Of a stretch of 64,000 nucleotides of DNA, positions 17,259 to 27,400 are shown one piece after another (position 1 is the first letter of the stretch; the number at the start of each line of letters is the position of its first letter). The notes under the pieces are model-generated. The model was not told the origin of the DNA and did no database searches. It was given only the letters and a program-made list of their open reading frames with translations. Source of the DNA: Pseudomonadota bacterium (GTDB lineage: Bacteria; Pseudomonadota; Gammaproteobacteria; Xanthomonadales; Wenzhouxiangellaceae); assembly GCA_013285445.1 (NCBI GenBank), contig CP053448.1, forward strand, positions 3,083,530-3,147,529. The letters are read 5' to 3'. A program made the position numbers and the translations under genes.

Positions 17259-18155
17259 TCAGCCAAGCAGCCACTCGAAAATGGCCATCCGGGCAAACAC
17301 GCCCATCCGCACCTGCTCGAGAATCAGGGAGCGCTCGCCGTCGGCCACGTCACCATCGATTTCCATGCCGCGATTGATCGGCCCCGGATGCATCACAACG
17401 CAGTCCGGCGCGGCGCGCTCGAGGTCAGACGGTTTCAGGCCCCATTGGCTGAAATAAGCGGCGCGATCCGGCCAGGCCGTGTGATCCATGCGCTCGTGCT
17501 GAACGCGCAGCATCATGATCACGTCCGCGCCGGCGATCGCGTCGGCCAGGGACTCGTGCAGACTGGCAGCCGCACACGGCGGCGCAGCGGGAAGCCACTG
17601 CGCAGGACCGGCCAGCCGGATATCGGCCACCCCCAGGCGCTGCCACAGATGCAGGCCCGATCGCGCGACCCGCGAATGCCGAATGTCACCGACCATCGCC
17701 AGGCGAAGTCGGGCGAAGTCAACCCCTTTCGACATCAGGGTGGCGGCATCCAGCAGTGCCTGACTGGGATGGGCGTTGCTGCCGTCGCCAGCATTGATGA
17801 GCCGTACGCCTGAAACCTGTCGGGTCAGGCCAGCGGGTCGCTGATCATCGGGATGGCGCAGCACGACCGCATCGACACCCATCGCGGTCAGCGTGGCCAC
17901 CGTGTCTTCGAGCGATTCGCCCTTGGTTGTTGAAGACCGCTCCAGCTCGATATTGATCACCCGCATGCCGAGCCGCTGCGCAGCCAGCTCGAACGACACC
18001 CGCGTGCGCGTGCTGGGCTCGTAGAACAGATTGGCGACGGTCGCCCCGAGCGTGGCGGCATCGGCGCCGGCCGCGAGCGCGCAGGCCCGGCCGAGCAGGC
18101 GGCTGATGTCGCCATCATCAAGTCGGTCAATGTCGATCAGGTGGCCATCAGTCAT
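17259..18155 (-). CDS. pyrB: Aspartate carbamoyltransferase catalytic subunit
   Basis: A 298-residue PyrB, joining carbamoyl phosphate and aspartate in pyrimidine synthesis. The carbamoyl-phosphate site FYEPSTRTR lies at residues 44-52. Further motifs are HPSQALLDA, VGDIRHSRVARSG and HPGPINRGMEI. No pyrI regulatory gene is adjacent, and the gene is not followed by pyrC. Its start overlaps the end of ruvX by 8 bp, the order yqgE-ruvX-pyrB being common in pseudomonads and xanthomonads. Confidence 0.96.
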   Translation of the reverse strand: MTDGHLIDIDRLDDGDISRLLGRACALAAGADAATLGATVANLFYEPSTRTRVSFELAAQRLGMRVINIELERSSTTKGESLEDTVATLTAMGVDAVVLRHPDDQRPAGLTRQVSGVRLINAGDGSNAHPSQALLDAATLMSKGVDFARLRLAMVGDIRHSRVARSGLHLWQRLGVADIRLAGPAQWLPAAPPCAAASLHESLADAIAGADVIMMLRVQHERMDHTAWPDRAAYFSQWGLKPSDLERAAPDCVVMHPGPINRGMEIDGDVADGERSLILEQVRMGVFARMAIFEWLLG

Positions 18156-18591
18156 GGGCTTCAGCCATCCACGATTCGAGAATCAGCGCCGCCGCCACGC
18201 TGTCGAGCCGCACCGCATCGCGCCGCCGGGCGCGACCGGCCTGCCGTCGGCTGGCATGCTGTGCTGCTGCAGCCTGCGAGGTCAGTCGCTCGTCGTGCAG
18301 ACACACGCGCAGATCGGGGAAACGGTCGCCGCAGTCACGCGCCAGTCGGCGCACCTGTCGGCTCATTTCTGTCTCGCCGCCATCACCGGCCAGCGGCAGA
18401 CCAATGATCAGGCATTTCGGTCGCCACTGCCTGATCACGGCGCCAAGCTGAGCAAGGAGCGTATCGCGATCGCGGTGGCGGATGGGGGACAGGGGTCGGG
18501 CCGAACCGGTCATCGGATGTGCAAGCGCAACGCCGACGGTGCGCTGGCCGAAATCAATGCCCAGCAGTGCGCCACCGGCGCGTTCAGGCAT
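18148..18591 (-). CDS. ruvX: Putative pre-16S rRNA nuclease / Holliday junction resolvase-like YqgF
   Basis: A 147-residue RNase H-fold protein of the YqgF/RuvX family. The first catalytic motif GIDFGQRTVGVAL is near the N-terminus, PKCLIIGLPLAGDG is in the middle, and DERLTSQAAAAQH near the C-terminus. E. coli YqgF processes the 5' end of 16S rRNA; a resolvase role has been suggested by fold. ATG at 18591 is preferred; a GTG at 18597 is possible. It overlaps yqgE upstream and pyrB downstream, so the three are probably one transcript. Confidence 0.93.
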   Translation of the reverse strand: MPERAGGALLGIDFGQRTVGVALAHPMTGSARPLSPIRHRDRDTLLAQLGAVIRQWRPKCLIIGLPLAGDGGETEMSRQVRRLARDCGDRFPDLRVCLHDERLTSQAAAAQHASRRQAGRARRRDAVRLDSVAAALILESWMAEAHD

Positions 18592-19138
18592 GACCACCGG
18601 CAGGCTGCAGGCTGGAGATGTCGATACCCAGCCGCGCCACGGCCTGCTCCCAGCGCCGCTCGACCGGCAGGTCGAACACGATTTCCGATGACGCCATCAC
18701 GTTGAGCCAGGCGTTCTCGCGCATCTCGGTTTCGAGCTGCCCGGATTCCCAGCCTGCATAGCCCAGCGCAACCAGGTACTTCTCCGGTCCGCGACCACCC
18801 GCAATGGCCTCGAGCACGTCACGCGACGTGGTCACAAGTATATCGCTGCCAACCGCCACCGTCGCGTCCCAGCTGCTGTCCTTGCTGTGCAGCACGAAGC
18901 CGCGTTCGGGCTGTACCGGTCCCCCGGCAAACACCGGCAATCCGGCGATCGCCTCGTCGTCGCATTCGATGTCGAGCTGCTCGAGCACATCCTTGAGCGT
19001 GAAGTCCGAAACCCGGTTGATGGTGATACCAAGCGCACCCTCGTCGTTGTGCTGACACAGCAGGGTCACCCCGCGCGCAAAGTTCGGATCCTGCATGCCC
19101 GGCATGGCGATCAGAAACTGCTGTTCAAGGTAGCTCAT
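18584..19138 (-). CDS. yqgE: YqgE/AlgH family protein
   Basis: A 184-residue YqgE/AlgH protein with the family's opening LEQQFLIAMPGMQDPNFARG, then GALGITINRVSDFTL, and GYAGWESGQLETEMRENAWL. Its biochemical role is unresolved; in Pseudomonas the homologue AlgH was linked to alginate regulation. Co-conservation with ruvX is strong across gammaproteobacteria. AGGA precedes the ATG at 19138. First gene of the yqgE-ruvX-pyrB unit. Confidence 0.94.
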   Translation of the reverse strand: MSYLEQQFLIAMPGMQDPNFARGVTLLCQHNDEGALGITINRVSDFTLKDVLEQLDIECDDEAIAGLPVFAGGPVQPERGFVLHSKDSSWDATVAVGSDILVTTSRDVLEAIAGGRGPEKYLVALGYAGWESGQLETEMRENAWLNVMASSEIVFDLPVERRWEQAVARLGIDISSLQPAGGHA

Positions 19139-19174
19139 GGTCCTATATTACCAGCCCCGCTCAAAACAGACGCT

Positions 19175-20053
19175 TCATCCTGACCGTCCACTGCGCAGCT
19201 GACCCGTGCTGGAAAACTGCCAGGTTCGCGTGATCGTGAGCATATCAGCTTCCTGCCGGATATCCGCAGGCAGCGGCGAGAACGGCGCCGACAGCCGCAC
19301 GATGCGCACGGCTGCCTCGTCGAGCACCTCCTGGCCGGATGAACGCAATACGCGGATACGACCGACACTGCCATCTGCCATCACGTCGACGCTGAGCACC
19401 AGACTGCCGGCCAGGTTGCGACGTCGCGCCCGCTCCGGATAGTTAAGGTTGCCTACCCGCTCGACCTTGGCCACCCAGGAGCGCATGTAGGCCGCGTACA
19501 GGTGCTCACGGGTATTGGCAGACACGAACTTGCGCCGCGGCCGTTCGGCAAAATCGCGCGTGTACTCAACCCGTTCGGGAGACACGCGGGCCAGCGCGCG
19601 CGCACTCTCGACCAGCTGTGAGCTGTCGATCTCGGGATTCTCATCGGGCTCGGTGGCGTCGCGATCAAGCGGTGTCCGCTGTTCGTCGCTGACCTGGATC
19701 TGCTCAAGGTGCTGTTCCGGCTGATCACGTCGATCCTGTGGCTGAGCCTGCTGCTCGACCGCATCGAAAGCCTGGGCGACCTGGGCTGCAGCACGCTCGG
19801 CCGGTCGCTCCAGCTCGGGGTTGTCGCCGCTGCCGCGCTGGCTGGCCTGAGCCAGGAAATCGGCTTCCTCGGGCGCCTCCTCGGTGGCCCAGTCCACCAG
19901 GATGACATCCAGGCTGCTGGGCACACGATCCGGCCGCTGCCCAAGGAACTCGAAATGCACCAGCCCGATGACCACGGCATGCAGCGCCAGCGCGAAGGCG
20001 ACTGCCAGCGCCAGGGTATCCTGGCTGACGGTTGCGGTGCGAACGCTTCTCAC
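19175..20053 (-). CDS. tonB: TonB-like energy transducer
   Basis: A 292-residue protein with one N-terminal membrane segment (LALAVAFALALHAVVIGLVH) and a long polar, Gln/Glu/Pro-rich periplasmic linker (residues 50-170). The C-terminal TonB domain runs from about 190 (AYMRSWVAKVERVGNLNYP, GSLVLSVDVMADGSVGRIRV, SSGQEVLDEAAVRIVRL). It should link proton-motive force via ExbB/ExbD to outer-membrane receptors such as BtuB. It lies directly after gshB with a GTGA overlap, an order typical of xanthomonads and pseudomonads. The usual Pro-Glu/Pro-Lys linker is largely replaced by acidic and Gln-rich sequence. Confidence 0.9.
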   Translation of the reverse strand: MRSVRTATVSQDTLALAVAFALALHAVVIGLVHFEFLGQRPDRVPSSLDVILVDWATEEAPEEADFLAQASQRGSGDNPELERPAERAAAQVAQAFDAVEQQAQPQDRRDQPEQHLEQIQVSDEQRTPLDRDATEPDENPEIDSSQLVESARALARVSPERVEYTRDFAERPRRKFVSANTREHLYAAYMRSWVAKVERVGNLNYPERARRRNLAGSLVLSVDVMADGSVGRIRVLRSSGQEVLDEAAVRIVRLSAPFSPLPADIRQEADMLTITRTWQFSSTGQLRSGRSG

Positions 20054-20988
20054 GGGTCGATGGCGTCAAACAGATCGGCAAGAATATTGATCCCGAACTG
20101 CCCGTCCAGTTCCCGCACGCAGGTCGGACTGGTGACGTTGATCTCGGTGAGTCGATCCCCGATGATGTCGAGTCCGGCAAATTCGATGCCATGCTCGAGG
20201 AGGACCGGGCCGACGGCCTCTCCGATGCGTCGTTCCACCTCGCCCAGCGCCCGGCCCTCACCGCGCCCGCCGCGCGCCAGGTTGCCGCGAAAGTCATGGC
20301 TGCCGGGAATTCGCGCCAGCATGTACGGCACCGGGCGACCGTGGATGACCAGCACCCGCTTGTCGCCATCGGCAATCGCCGGCAGATACGCCTGGGCCAT
20401 GGCCAGGCGAGCACCACCGTCGGTCAGGGTCTCGATCACCACATTGAGGTTGAGGTCAGCGGCGTCCAGCAGAAAGATGCCCTTCCCGCCCATGCCGTCG
20501 AGCGGCTTGAGCACCGTACGGCGATGCTGTTCGACAAAGCCGCGCAGGCGCTCAGCGCTGGCCGTGACCACGGTCGCAGGCATCCAGCGCTCGAACCGGG
20601 CAATGGCCAGCTTTTCGTTGAAATCGCGCAGTGCCCGTGGTCGGTTGATCACTCGTGCACCGGCCAGTTCAGCCTGTTCAAGCAGATAGGTCGCATACAG
20701 ATAGGCGCTGTCGACCGGCGGGTCGGCGCGCATCAGCACCAGGTCATCATGTCCCAGCGCACGGTCCAGCGAATCACCGAGCGCAAACCAGTCCGAAGCG
20801 TCGTCGCGCACCGTCAGCAAGCGCATGATCGCCCGCGCGGCACTGCCTTCCAGATACAAGTCGGTGTCATTGAGATAGTACAGCGCATAGCCGCGCCGCT
20901 GCGCTTCGAGCAGCATCGCCAGCGAAGTATCCTTGGCCACGGTGATCTTCGAAATATCGTCCATCACCATCACGAGATTCTTTCGCAT
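20050..20988 (-). CDS. gshB: Glutathione synthetase
   Basis: A 312-residue GshB (E. coli 316), an ATP-grasp ligase joining gamma-glutamylcysteine and glycine. The N-terminus MRKNLVMVMDDISKI, nucleotide-binding KPLDGMGGKGIFLLD and the C-terminal metal-binding EINVTSPTCVREL are all present. The ATG at 20988 has a strong GGAGGGGG before it, so the longer reading starting at 21084 is rejected. Its stop overlaps the tonB start. Divergent from pilG across a 183-bp region. Confidence 0.96.
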   Translation of the reverse strand: MRKNLVMVMDDISKITVAKDTSLAMLLEAQRRGYALYYLNDTDLYLEGSAARAIMRLLTVRDDASDWFALGDSLDRALGHDDLVLMRADPPVDSAYLYATYLLEQAELAGARVINRPRALRDFNEKLAIARFERWMPATVVTASAERLRGFVEQHRRTVLKPLDGMGGKGIFLLDAADLNLNVVIETLTDGGARLAMAQAYLPAIADGDKRVLVIHGRPVPYMLARIPGSHDFRGNLARGGRGEGRALGEVERRIGEAVGPVLLEHGIEFAGLDIIGDRLTEINVTSPTCVRELDGQFGINILADLFDAIDP

Positions 20989-21171
20989 GCCCCCTCCGTC
21001 AGGGTCCAAATCATGCGCCAGCAGCCGCCGCAAAGCCGGAAACCGCGAGAAAACTCTGTTTTCCCATAGACTTCTGTGACACAATTCTACTGGATTGGCA
21101 AATCCGGTGAAGATAGACTAACCTACGCCGGAGTGCACTTCGGTGACCCGGACCAGCAGTAGAGCCTAGCG

Positions 21172-21603
21172 ATGAGTGCAGACCAGAAAACAGACAGCGG
21201 CAACCAGGCCGATATTGACATCAGTGGACTGAAGATCATGCTGATCGATGACAGCCGGACGATTCGGCGATCGGCGGAAACCATGCTCAGCCGCGAGGGC
21301 TGCGAGGTGATCACCGCTAACGACGGCTTCGAGGCCTTGTCGCTGATTCACAAGCACGAGCCTGACCTGATCTTTGTCGATATCATGATGCCGCGGCTCG
21401 ACGGCTACCAGACCTGCGCCATCATCAAGAACAACCAGCGCTTCAAGCGCGTTCCCGTCATCATGCTGACGAGCAAGGACGGACTGTTTGACAAGGCGCG
21501 AGGACGCATCGTCGGTTCGGACCACTACCTGACCAAGCCGTTCACCCGCGATGAACTGCTTGATACAGTGCGTGAACAACGACACAGAAGCGAGGCTGCC
21601 TGA
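21172..21603 (+). CDS. pilG: Twitching motility response regulator PilG
   Basis: A 143-residue stand-alone receiver domain. IMLIDDSRTIRRSAETML carries the acidic pair, FVDIMMPRLDG carries the phospho-acceptor Asp70, MLTSKDGLFDKARG the Thr/Ser switch, and YLTKPF the conserved Lys. PilG is the Chp-system regulator controlling type IV pilus extension and cAMP in Pseudomonas. It heads the pilG-pilI-pilJ-chpA-chpC cluster. A possible promoter is TTGGCA (21095) with TAACCT (21119), spacer 18. Confidence 0.94.
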   Translation: MSADQKTDSGNQADIDISGLKIMLIDDSRTIRRSAETMLSREGCEVITANDGFEALSLIHKHEPDLIFVDIMMPRLDGYQTCAIIKNNQRFKRVPVIMLTSKDGLFDKARGRIVGSDHYLTKPFTRDELLDTVREQRHRSEAA

Positions 21604-21634
21604 GTCGGGCCGCCTTTCGCACACGAGAGGGACA

Positions 21635-22213
21635 ATGCAAGGGGAGCAGCAAACAGACCTCGTCAAGGAAACCGGCCAGTCAACACTGCTGGCCCGGTTC
21701 GTCGACTATGAACAGCGCAGCCTGGCCCATGACGTCGGCGAGGCTTCCCAACAGCAGCAGATCAGCAACTGGGACGGTGTGGTATTCCGTCTTGGCGATT
21801 ACTTCCTGACCTGCCGCATCGACCAGATCGATGAGATCATCGCCTTCCCGCCCTACACCCAGATTCCGGGCGCCAAGGACTGGCTGCTCGGTCTGGCCAA
21901 TGTACGCGGCAACCTCGCACCGGTTTCGGATCTCGGGTGGTATCTGTTCAACACCCGCACGCCGGTGACCAACCGGACGCGACTGATCATGACCCGCCTG
22001 CAAGGCAGGCTGGCCGGCCTGATGGTCGACGAGGTGTTCGGACAGCGGCATTTCCACACCGACAACCTCAAGCGCGAGCCCGGATGGCAAACCACCGAGC
22101 TTGCCGGACTGGTCACCCATCAGTTCGAAACCAATGAGCGCAACTGGGGAGTCCTCAAGCTAGAGGAGCTGCAGCGCAATCGGGAGTTTATCAATGGTGC
22201 CAAGGCAGACTGA
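21635..22213 (+). CDS. pilI: CheW-like scaffold protein PilI
   Basis: A 192-residue CheW-domain protein. The fold is visible in VVFRLGDYFLTCRIDQIDEI, GAKDWLLGLANVRGNLAPVS and RLIMTRLQGRLAGLMVDEV. PilI couples the receptor PilJ to the kinase ChpA. The ATG at 21635 follows GAGAGGGAC and lies 31 bp after the pilG stop. There is no pilH between pilG and pilI, unlike in Pseudomonas aeruginosa. Confidence 0.92.
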   Translation: MQGEQQTDLVKETGQSTLLARFVDYEQRSLAHDVGEASQQQQISNWDGVVFRLGDYFLTCRIDQIDEIIAFPPYTQIPGAKDWLLGLANVRGNLAPVSDLGWYLFNTRTPVTNRTRLIMTRLQGRLAGLMVDEVFGQRHFHTDNLKREPGWQTTELAGLVTHQFETNERNWGVLKLEELQRNREFINGAKAD

Positions 22214-22336
22214 CATGACACGATATCCAGCAACAGCGGGCGTAAAAGGGTTTGAAAACGGCAGACCCGCCGCAACGGCGCCGTGCCGGGACGGCGCGGT
22301 GAATCGCACCGCGAGAATCAACAATGAGGTGAAGGC

Positions 22337-24376
22337 ATGAGTAGCGTCGTGAGCCAAGCAACGCAACAGCGTTTGTCCCCCCTGCAACTGCTGCTGTTTA
22401 TCCTGCTCGTTTTGCTCCTGGGCCTGGTGGCATACAACTTTTACCTGCTCAACGAGCGCAACCAGCAGGAAACCCAGTACCTCGGACTGACCACTGAAAT
22501 TCAGGTGCGCGCTCAGCAGCTGGCCAAGGCTGCAGGCGAATCCGCGGTCGGCAACTTCGATGCATTCGATGAGCTGCGCGAGACCCGCGACATCATCAGC
22601 AACGCGATCGGTCAGCTGCGCAACGGCAACCCGGCCACCAATCTGCCGCCCTCACCCGACCGGGTCGATGCGCCGCTGTCCACGCTGGAGGATCTGTGGG
22701 ACACCATCAACGCCAACGCCAGTCGCATTCTGGATCGAACGGACCTGGTCATCGAGCTGGCTGATAGTGCCACAGCGTTCTCCAACAACATTCCTCGGCT
22801 GCAGGCGCTTTCGGACGAGGTGGTGCGGCGCATGATCGAAACCGGCGCACCGACCGTCCAGATTTACGTGGCCAGTCGCCAGCTGGCCCTGGCCGACCGC
22901 ATGCTGCGCCGCGTCGGCGACATCATGGCCGGCGGCACCGGCGCAATCACCGCAGCCGACGCGTTCAGCCGCGACGCCAGCCTGTTCAACCGCGTGCTCA
23001 ACGGCCTGATCAACGGCGACCAGGAGCTTGGCCTGTCGGCGGTGCGCAATCCGCGTGTTTTGGAGACGCTGGCCGAAGTCGTGCCGGTGTTCGAGGAAAT
23101 CCGGTTTGACGTCGACACCATTCTCACTGCGTCGACCGACCTGTTCGAGGTGCGCGAGGCGGCCGACGAAATCTTCCTCGACGCCGAGGATCTGACCGAT
23201 CAGGCACGCGACCTGGCCAGTGAATACGCCAATCTCGGCGAAGGCGTGATCTGGCCATCGCTGCTGGCCGGCTTGGCCATTGCGGCCGTCGCCCTGCTCA
23301 TTCTGTTCCTGATCGGCGCCGGCGCCTATTTCCAGCAGCGCCGCGCCGCGCGCCAGACCGCAGAAGTCAACCAGCGCAACCAGGAAGCCATTCTGCGGCT
23401 GCTCGATGAAATGTCTTCGCTCGCCGACGGCGACCTGACCGTTCAGGCCACCGTGACCGAGGATGTCACCGGCGCCATCGCCGACTCGGTCAACTATGCC
23501 GTCGAAGCACTGCGCGACCTCGTCTCGGGCGTCAATACCACGGCTCAGCAAGTGGCCGCCCAGGCGCAGGAGACACGTGCAACCACCACCCAGCTGGCCG
23601 AGGCCAGCGAACACCAGGCCCAGGAGATTCGTTCGGCCACCGAGACGATCAACGAAATGGCGCGCTCGTTCGACGATATGGCCAAGCGCTCAAGCGAGTC
23701 GGCCGAGGTCGCGCAGAATTCGGTCGAAATCGCCAACCGCGGCGCCGACATGGTGCGCCAGACGATTTCCGGGATGGACAACATTCGCGACCAGATTCAG
23801 GAAACCTCAAAGCGAATCAAACGCCTGGGTGAGTCCTCGCAGGAAATTGGCGATATCGTCGAGCTGATTAACGGCATTTCCGAGCAGACCAACGTGCTCG
23901 CGCTCAACGCTGCCATTCAGGCGGCTTCAGCCGGCGGCGCCGGGCGCGGTTTCGCAGTGGTTGCCGACGAAGTGCAGCGACTCGCCGAACGGGCCACCAA
24001 CGCAACGCGACGCATCGAGGCCCTGGTCCAGACCATTCAGGCCGACACCTCCGAAGCGGTCACATCCATGGAGCAAACGACCTCACAGGTGGTTTCCGGA
24101 GCGCGGCTGGCCGAGGATGCCGGTGAAGCCCTGGAGTCGATCGAAAACGTTTCCAACGACCTGGCTGGACTGATTCAGAACATTTCCAGGCAGGCGCAGG
24201 AGGAATCCAGAAACGCGACTCGCATCGCCGAGATGATGAACAGCATTCGAGACATCTCGATCCAAACCACCGAAGGGACCGGCAAGACCGCCAAATCGGT
24301 GGCCAATCTGGCCGACCTGGTGCGCGAATTGCGCGACTCGGTGGCCGACTTCAAGCTGCCCGAGGACGAGTCCTGA
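22337..24376 (+). CDS. pilJ: Type IV pilus methyl-accepting chemotaxis receptor PilJ
   Basis: A 679-residue chemoreceptor. The first membrane segment is [20 protein letters not shown] (residues 18-38), followed by a large periplasmic PilJ-type helical domain. The second is [20 protein letters not shown] (about 312-332). A HAMP-like region ([19 protein letters not shown]) precedes a cytoplasmic signalling hairpin with the tip [18 protein letters not shown]. The signal region is long and Gln/Glu-rich at potential methylation sites. PilJ senses the pilus or surface contact and signals through PilI to ChpA. A GAGGTGAAGG precedes the ATG. Confidence 0.95.
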   Translation: MSSVVSQATQQRLSPLQLLLFILLVLLLGLVAYNFYLLNERNQQETQYLGLTTEIQVRAQQLAKAAGESAVGNFDAFDELRETRDIISNAIGQLRNGNPATNLPPSPDRVDAPLSTLEDLWDTINANASRILDRTDLVIELADSATAFSNNIPRLQALSDEVVRRMIETGAPTVQIYVASRQLALADRMLRRVGDIMAGGTGAITAADAFSRDASLFNRVLNGLINGDQELGLSAVRNPRVLETLAEVVPVFEEIRFDVDTILTASTDLFEVREAADEIFLDAEDLTDQARDLASEYANLGEGVIWPSLLAGLAIAAVALLILFLIGAGAYFQQRRAARQTAEVNQRNQEAILRLLDEMSSLADGDLTVQATVTEDVTGAIADSVNYAVEALRDLVSGVNTTAQQVAAQAQETRATTTQLAEASEHQAQEIRSATETINEMARSFDDMAKRSSESAEVAQNSVEIANRGADMVRQTISGMDNIRDQIQETSKRIKRLGESSQEIGDIVELINGISEQTNVLALNAAIQAASAGGAGRGFAVVADEVQRLAERATNATRRIEALVQTIQADTSEAVTSMEQTTSQVVSGARLAEDAGEALESIENVSNDLAGLIQNISRQAQEESRNATRIAEMMNSIRDISIQTTEGTGKTAKSVANLADLVRELRDSVADFKLPEDES

Positions 24377-24460
24377 GCAGACCTCGTTGCGCGCGCTGAA
24401 TCGGACAACCGGCCGGGAGCACAATGACATGCCTTGCAGCCGAATGAACACGTTATCGAA

Positions 24461-27400
24461 ATGAGCCCTTCGAGCACAAGCCACCAGTCCCTTCAGTGGA
24501 CACGCCCGCTGCTCGACGAACTCTGTCAGGACATCCGGCAGACGGTCGAGGAATGGAGCGATCCCGACGCCGAGCCGTCGAACGACGGCCTGGACAGCGC
24601 CATCGACGCGGCGCGCCGGATGGCCGGCAGCCTGTCGGTGCTGGAATTCCAGAGTGGGGAAATGCTCGGGGAAGCGATTGCCTCAGTCCTGGAAGCGGTC
24701 CAGGGCGACGACAACTTCGCGCGCAAGGACGAGGCGATCAACGCTGTGATGGAAGCCACGGCGGTGGTGCCGGATTACCTCGACTATCTCGAAAACACGC
24801 AGCGCGACGCGCCAGTGGTGCTGCTCGCGACCATCAACAACCTGCGCGCAGTCGTCAATGCCGAGCCGCTCGACGAAGCCCGCTTTTTCCAGCCGCCGCT
24901 CGATGCGGCTGAACTGCCCGACCACGACGGCGATGGTCATGAACCGAATGCGCTGCGGCGCAGTTATCAGAAAGCGCTCAGCGGGTTCCTGGTCAACAAT
25001 GGCGACTCCGAGGCGCTGGAGGCGATCAGCGACGTCGCCTTCAAGCTGCGCGACCAGGCCAGCCTGCCGGCATCAGTACGCCGCGTCGGATGGGCCGCAG
25101 GCGCGGTTTCGGACTCGCTCGCGCAGGGGCAGCTCGAAAGCGGCCCGGCCATGGCCCGCCTGTATGCGCGCCTCGATGCCCTGCTCAAACAGCTGCTGGA
25201 CGATGCACCCGGCATTGATGATGCGGCTGACGCACTTTGCCGCAGCTTTCTGTTCCAGATCGCCGTGGCACGGCCCGATAACGATCAGGCCCGAGCAGTC
25301 CACAAAGCGTTTGATCTGGTGCGGCACGCGCCGGAGAACGCAACCGAAGCACGCGTTTTCCTGGCAGGCCGCAACCGCGCGCTGTTTGCCGCGGTGACTG
25401 CCGCGGCGCGTGAGGACCTGGCGCAAATCAAGGACACCCTGGGCTCACAGCTGGAACGCGCGGCCGATCCCGACGTACTCAAACAGCAAACCGAGCTGCT
25501 GGAATCGGTTGGCCAAAGCCTGGCAATGTTGGGGCTGGATACCCTGTCCGAACGTATCAAGGCTCAGGCCAGTCAGCTGTCCGAGCTGGGCTCCGACCCC
25601 GATGACCCAACGCTACTCGGAGTAGCGCGAGAGCTGCTGGTCGTCGAGTCGCAGCTCGAGGAAAACTTTGGTATCAACGATGTCAGCGACTCGGAAATCG
25701 AATCAGCCGACGATGCCACACTGCTGCCGGCTTCGGAAAAACGGCGGGTCATGCGCCAGCTGTTCCACGAGGCGGGCGAAGACCTGGCCCACGCCAAAAG
25801 CCTGCTCGACGCGGTCAATCGCGGCAAGGCCGACGCCAATGCCGCCCAGGAGGCACATGCCCGGCTGGAGCGGATTTCCCACGCCCTCGACATGGCCATG
25901 CTGCCTGACGGGGCCAACATGATCGAGGGCGCGCGGCGCCTGGTCGCCAGTCAGCTGCTCGACGGCCAGACATCTCCCCGCTCCGACCATCTCGAAGCGC
26001 TGGCGCAGGCGCTGACCGTCGCCGAGTTCTACCTGGAAAGCCAGACGCGTCTGGATGACAAGGGCCAGGAGTATTTCGACAACACGCGCGAGCAGCTGGA
26101 GCAGTTTGGTTACTGGCCGTCGGACGAGGTCGCACCCGTCGAAGCGCCCGAGCCGGCCGAGGATATGGCTGAAGCCGAAGGGACTACTGAAGATCTCGAG
26201 GACGACTTCACATCCGAACTTGAACCGGCCGAGAGCACCCTGGCTCCCGAAGAACAGCCGGCCAGCCTCGACGAAACCCTCGAACCCGACGAGACTCCTG
26301 CAGACAGCCCGGCGCCGGCGGACGAATCGGGCGCCGGTTTCAGCTTTGAAGACTTCGACATTACCGAGATTTTTCTCGAGGAGTTCGACCAGGAAACCGA
26401 AACACTGCAGGAGATGCTGCCGCAGTGGCGGCAAGAGCCGGACAACAACGATGTCCAGACCACCATACGGCGCGCGTTTCACTCGCTCAAGGGCTCCGGC
26501 CGGATGGCCGGCGCTGAAGAGATCGGTGAGTTTTCCTGGCAGATCGAGCACCTGATGAACCGCGTCCTGGACGGCCAGCTCAGACCCGCCGAAGACGTGA
26601 TCGAGCTGGTCGAGCAAGCCGTCACTGTCCTGCCCAGCATGCGTGCACGGCTCAGCGGCGAAGGTGACGAGGCCCACGACGAAGCACATTGTGCCGAACT
26701 GGCCCGGCGTGCCGAGCGACTGGCGGCCGGGGAAGAATCCGAAGCGGCCGTGCGCGCAGCCGGTGGCGCAGAAGTTGAAGGGCTTGATCCAACCCTGATC
26801 GAACTGATGATCAAGGAATTGTCGGAGAACCTTGAGCCGCTGGACGAATGGGTTGCGGCCGCAGTCGAACGCGATGCATCCGGGCGCATCGATGATCGCC
26901 TGGTGCGAGCTGTGCACACCATGAAGGGAACCATGCGAATGGCGCCGATCGGTGACGAAACCGATACCGCGCAGATCTTCGAGCAGTACCTTGAGGAGCT
27001 GGCCCACACCGGCGAACTGCCCGGTGATGACGGACTGGTCGTGATCATGGACTGCCAGCGGCTGTTCCGTAAACGTCTGGAGCGTCTGCAGGGCGATGAA
27101 ATCGCCGACGGCGAGTTCAACACTGCCGAACTGTCTGCCGAACTGCGCAGGCTGCACGAGCTGGCCCATCGCGATTATGGGGCCGAAATCAGCGAAACGC
27201 GATATCCCGAAGAGGCCGATGAGCCGGTGTTTTCCTCGGACGCGGACGACCTCGCCGAAGTGTCGACCGACGATGCCGATGTCTTTGATATCGAAGCCGA
27301 TGTGAGCGAAGCGGAATCCAGCGCTGAAGCTGAGACAGCGGAGACAGCCGAAGCCGAGGAAGCCGAAGCTGAAGAAGCCGAAGCTGAAGAAGCCGAAGCT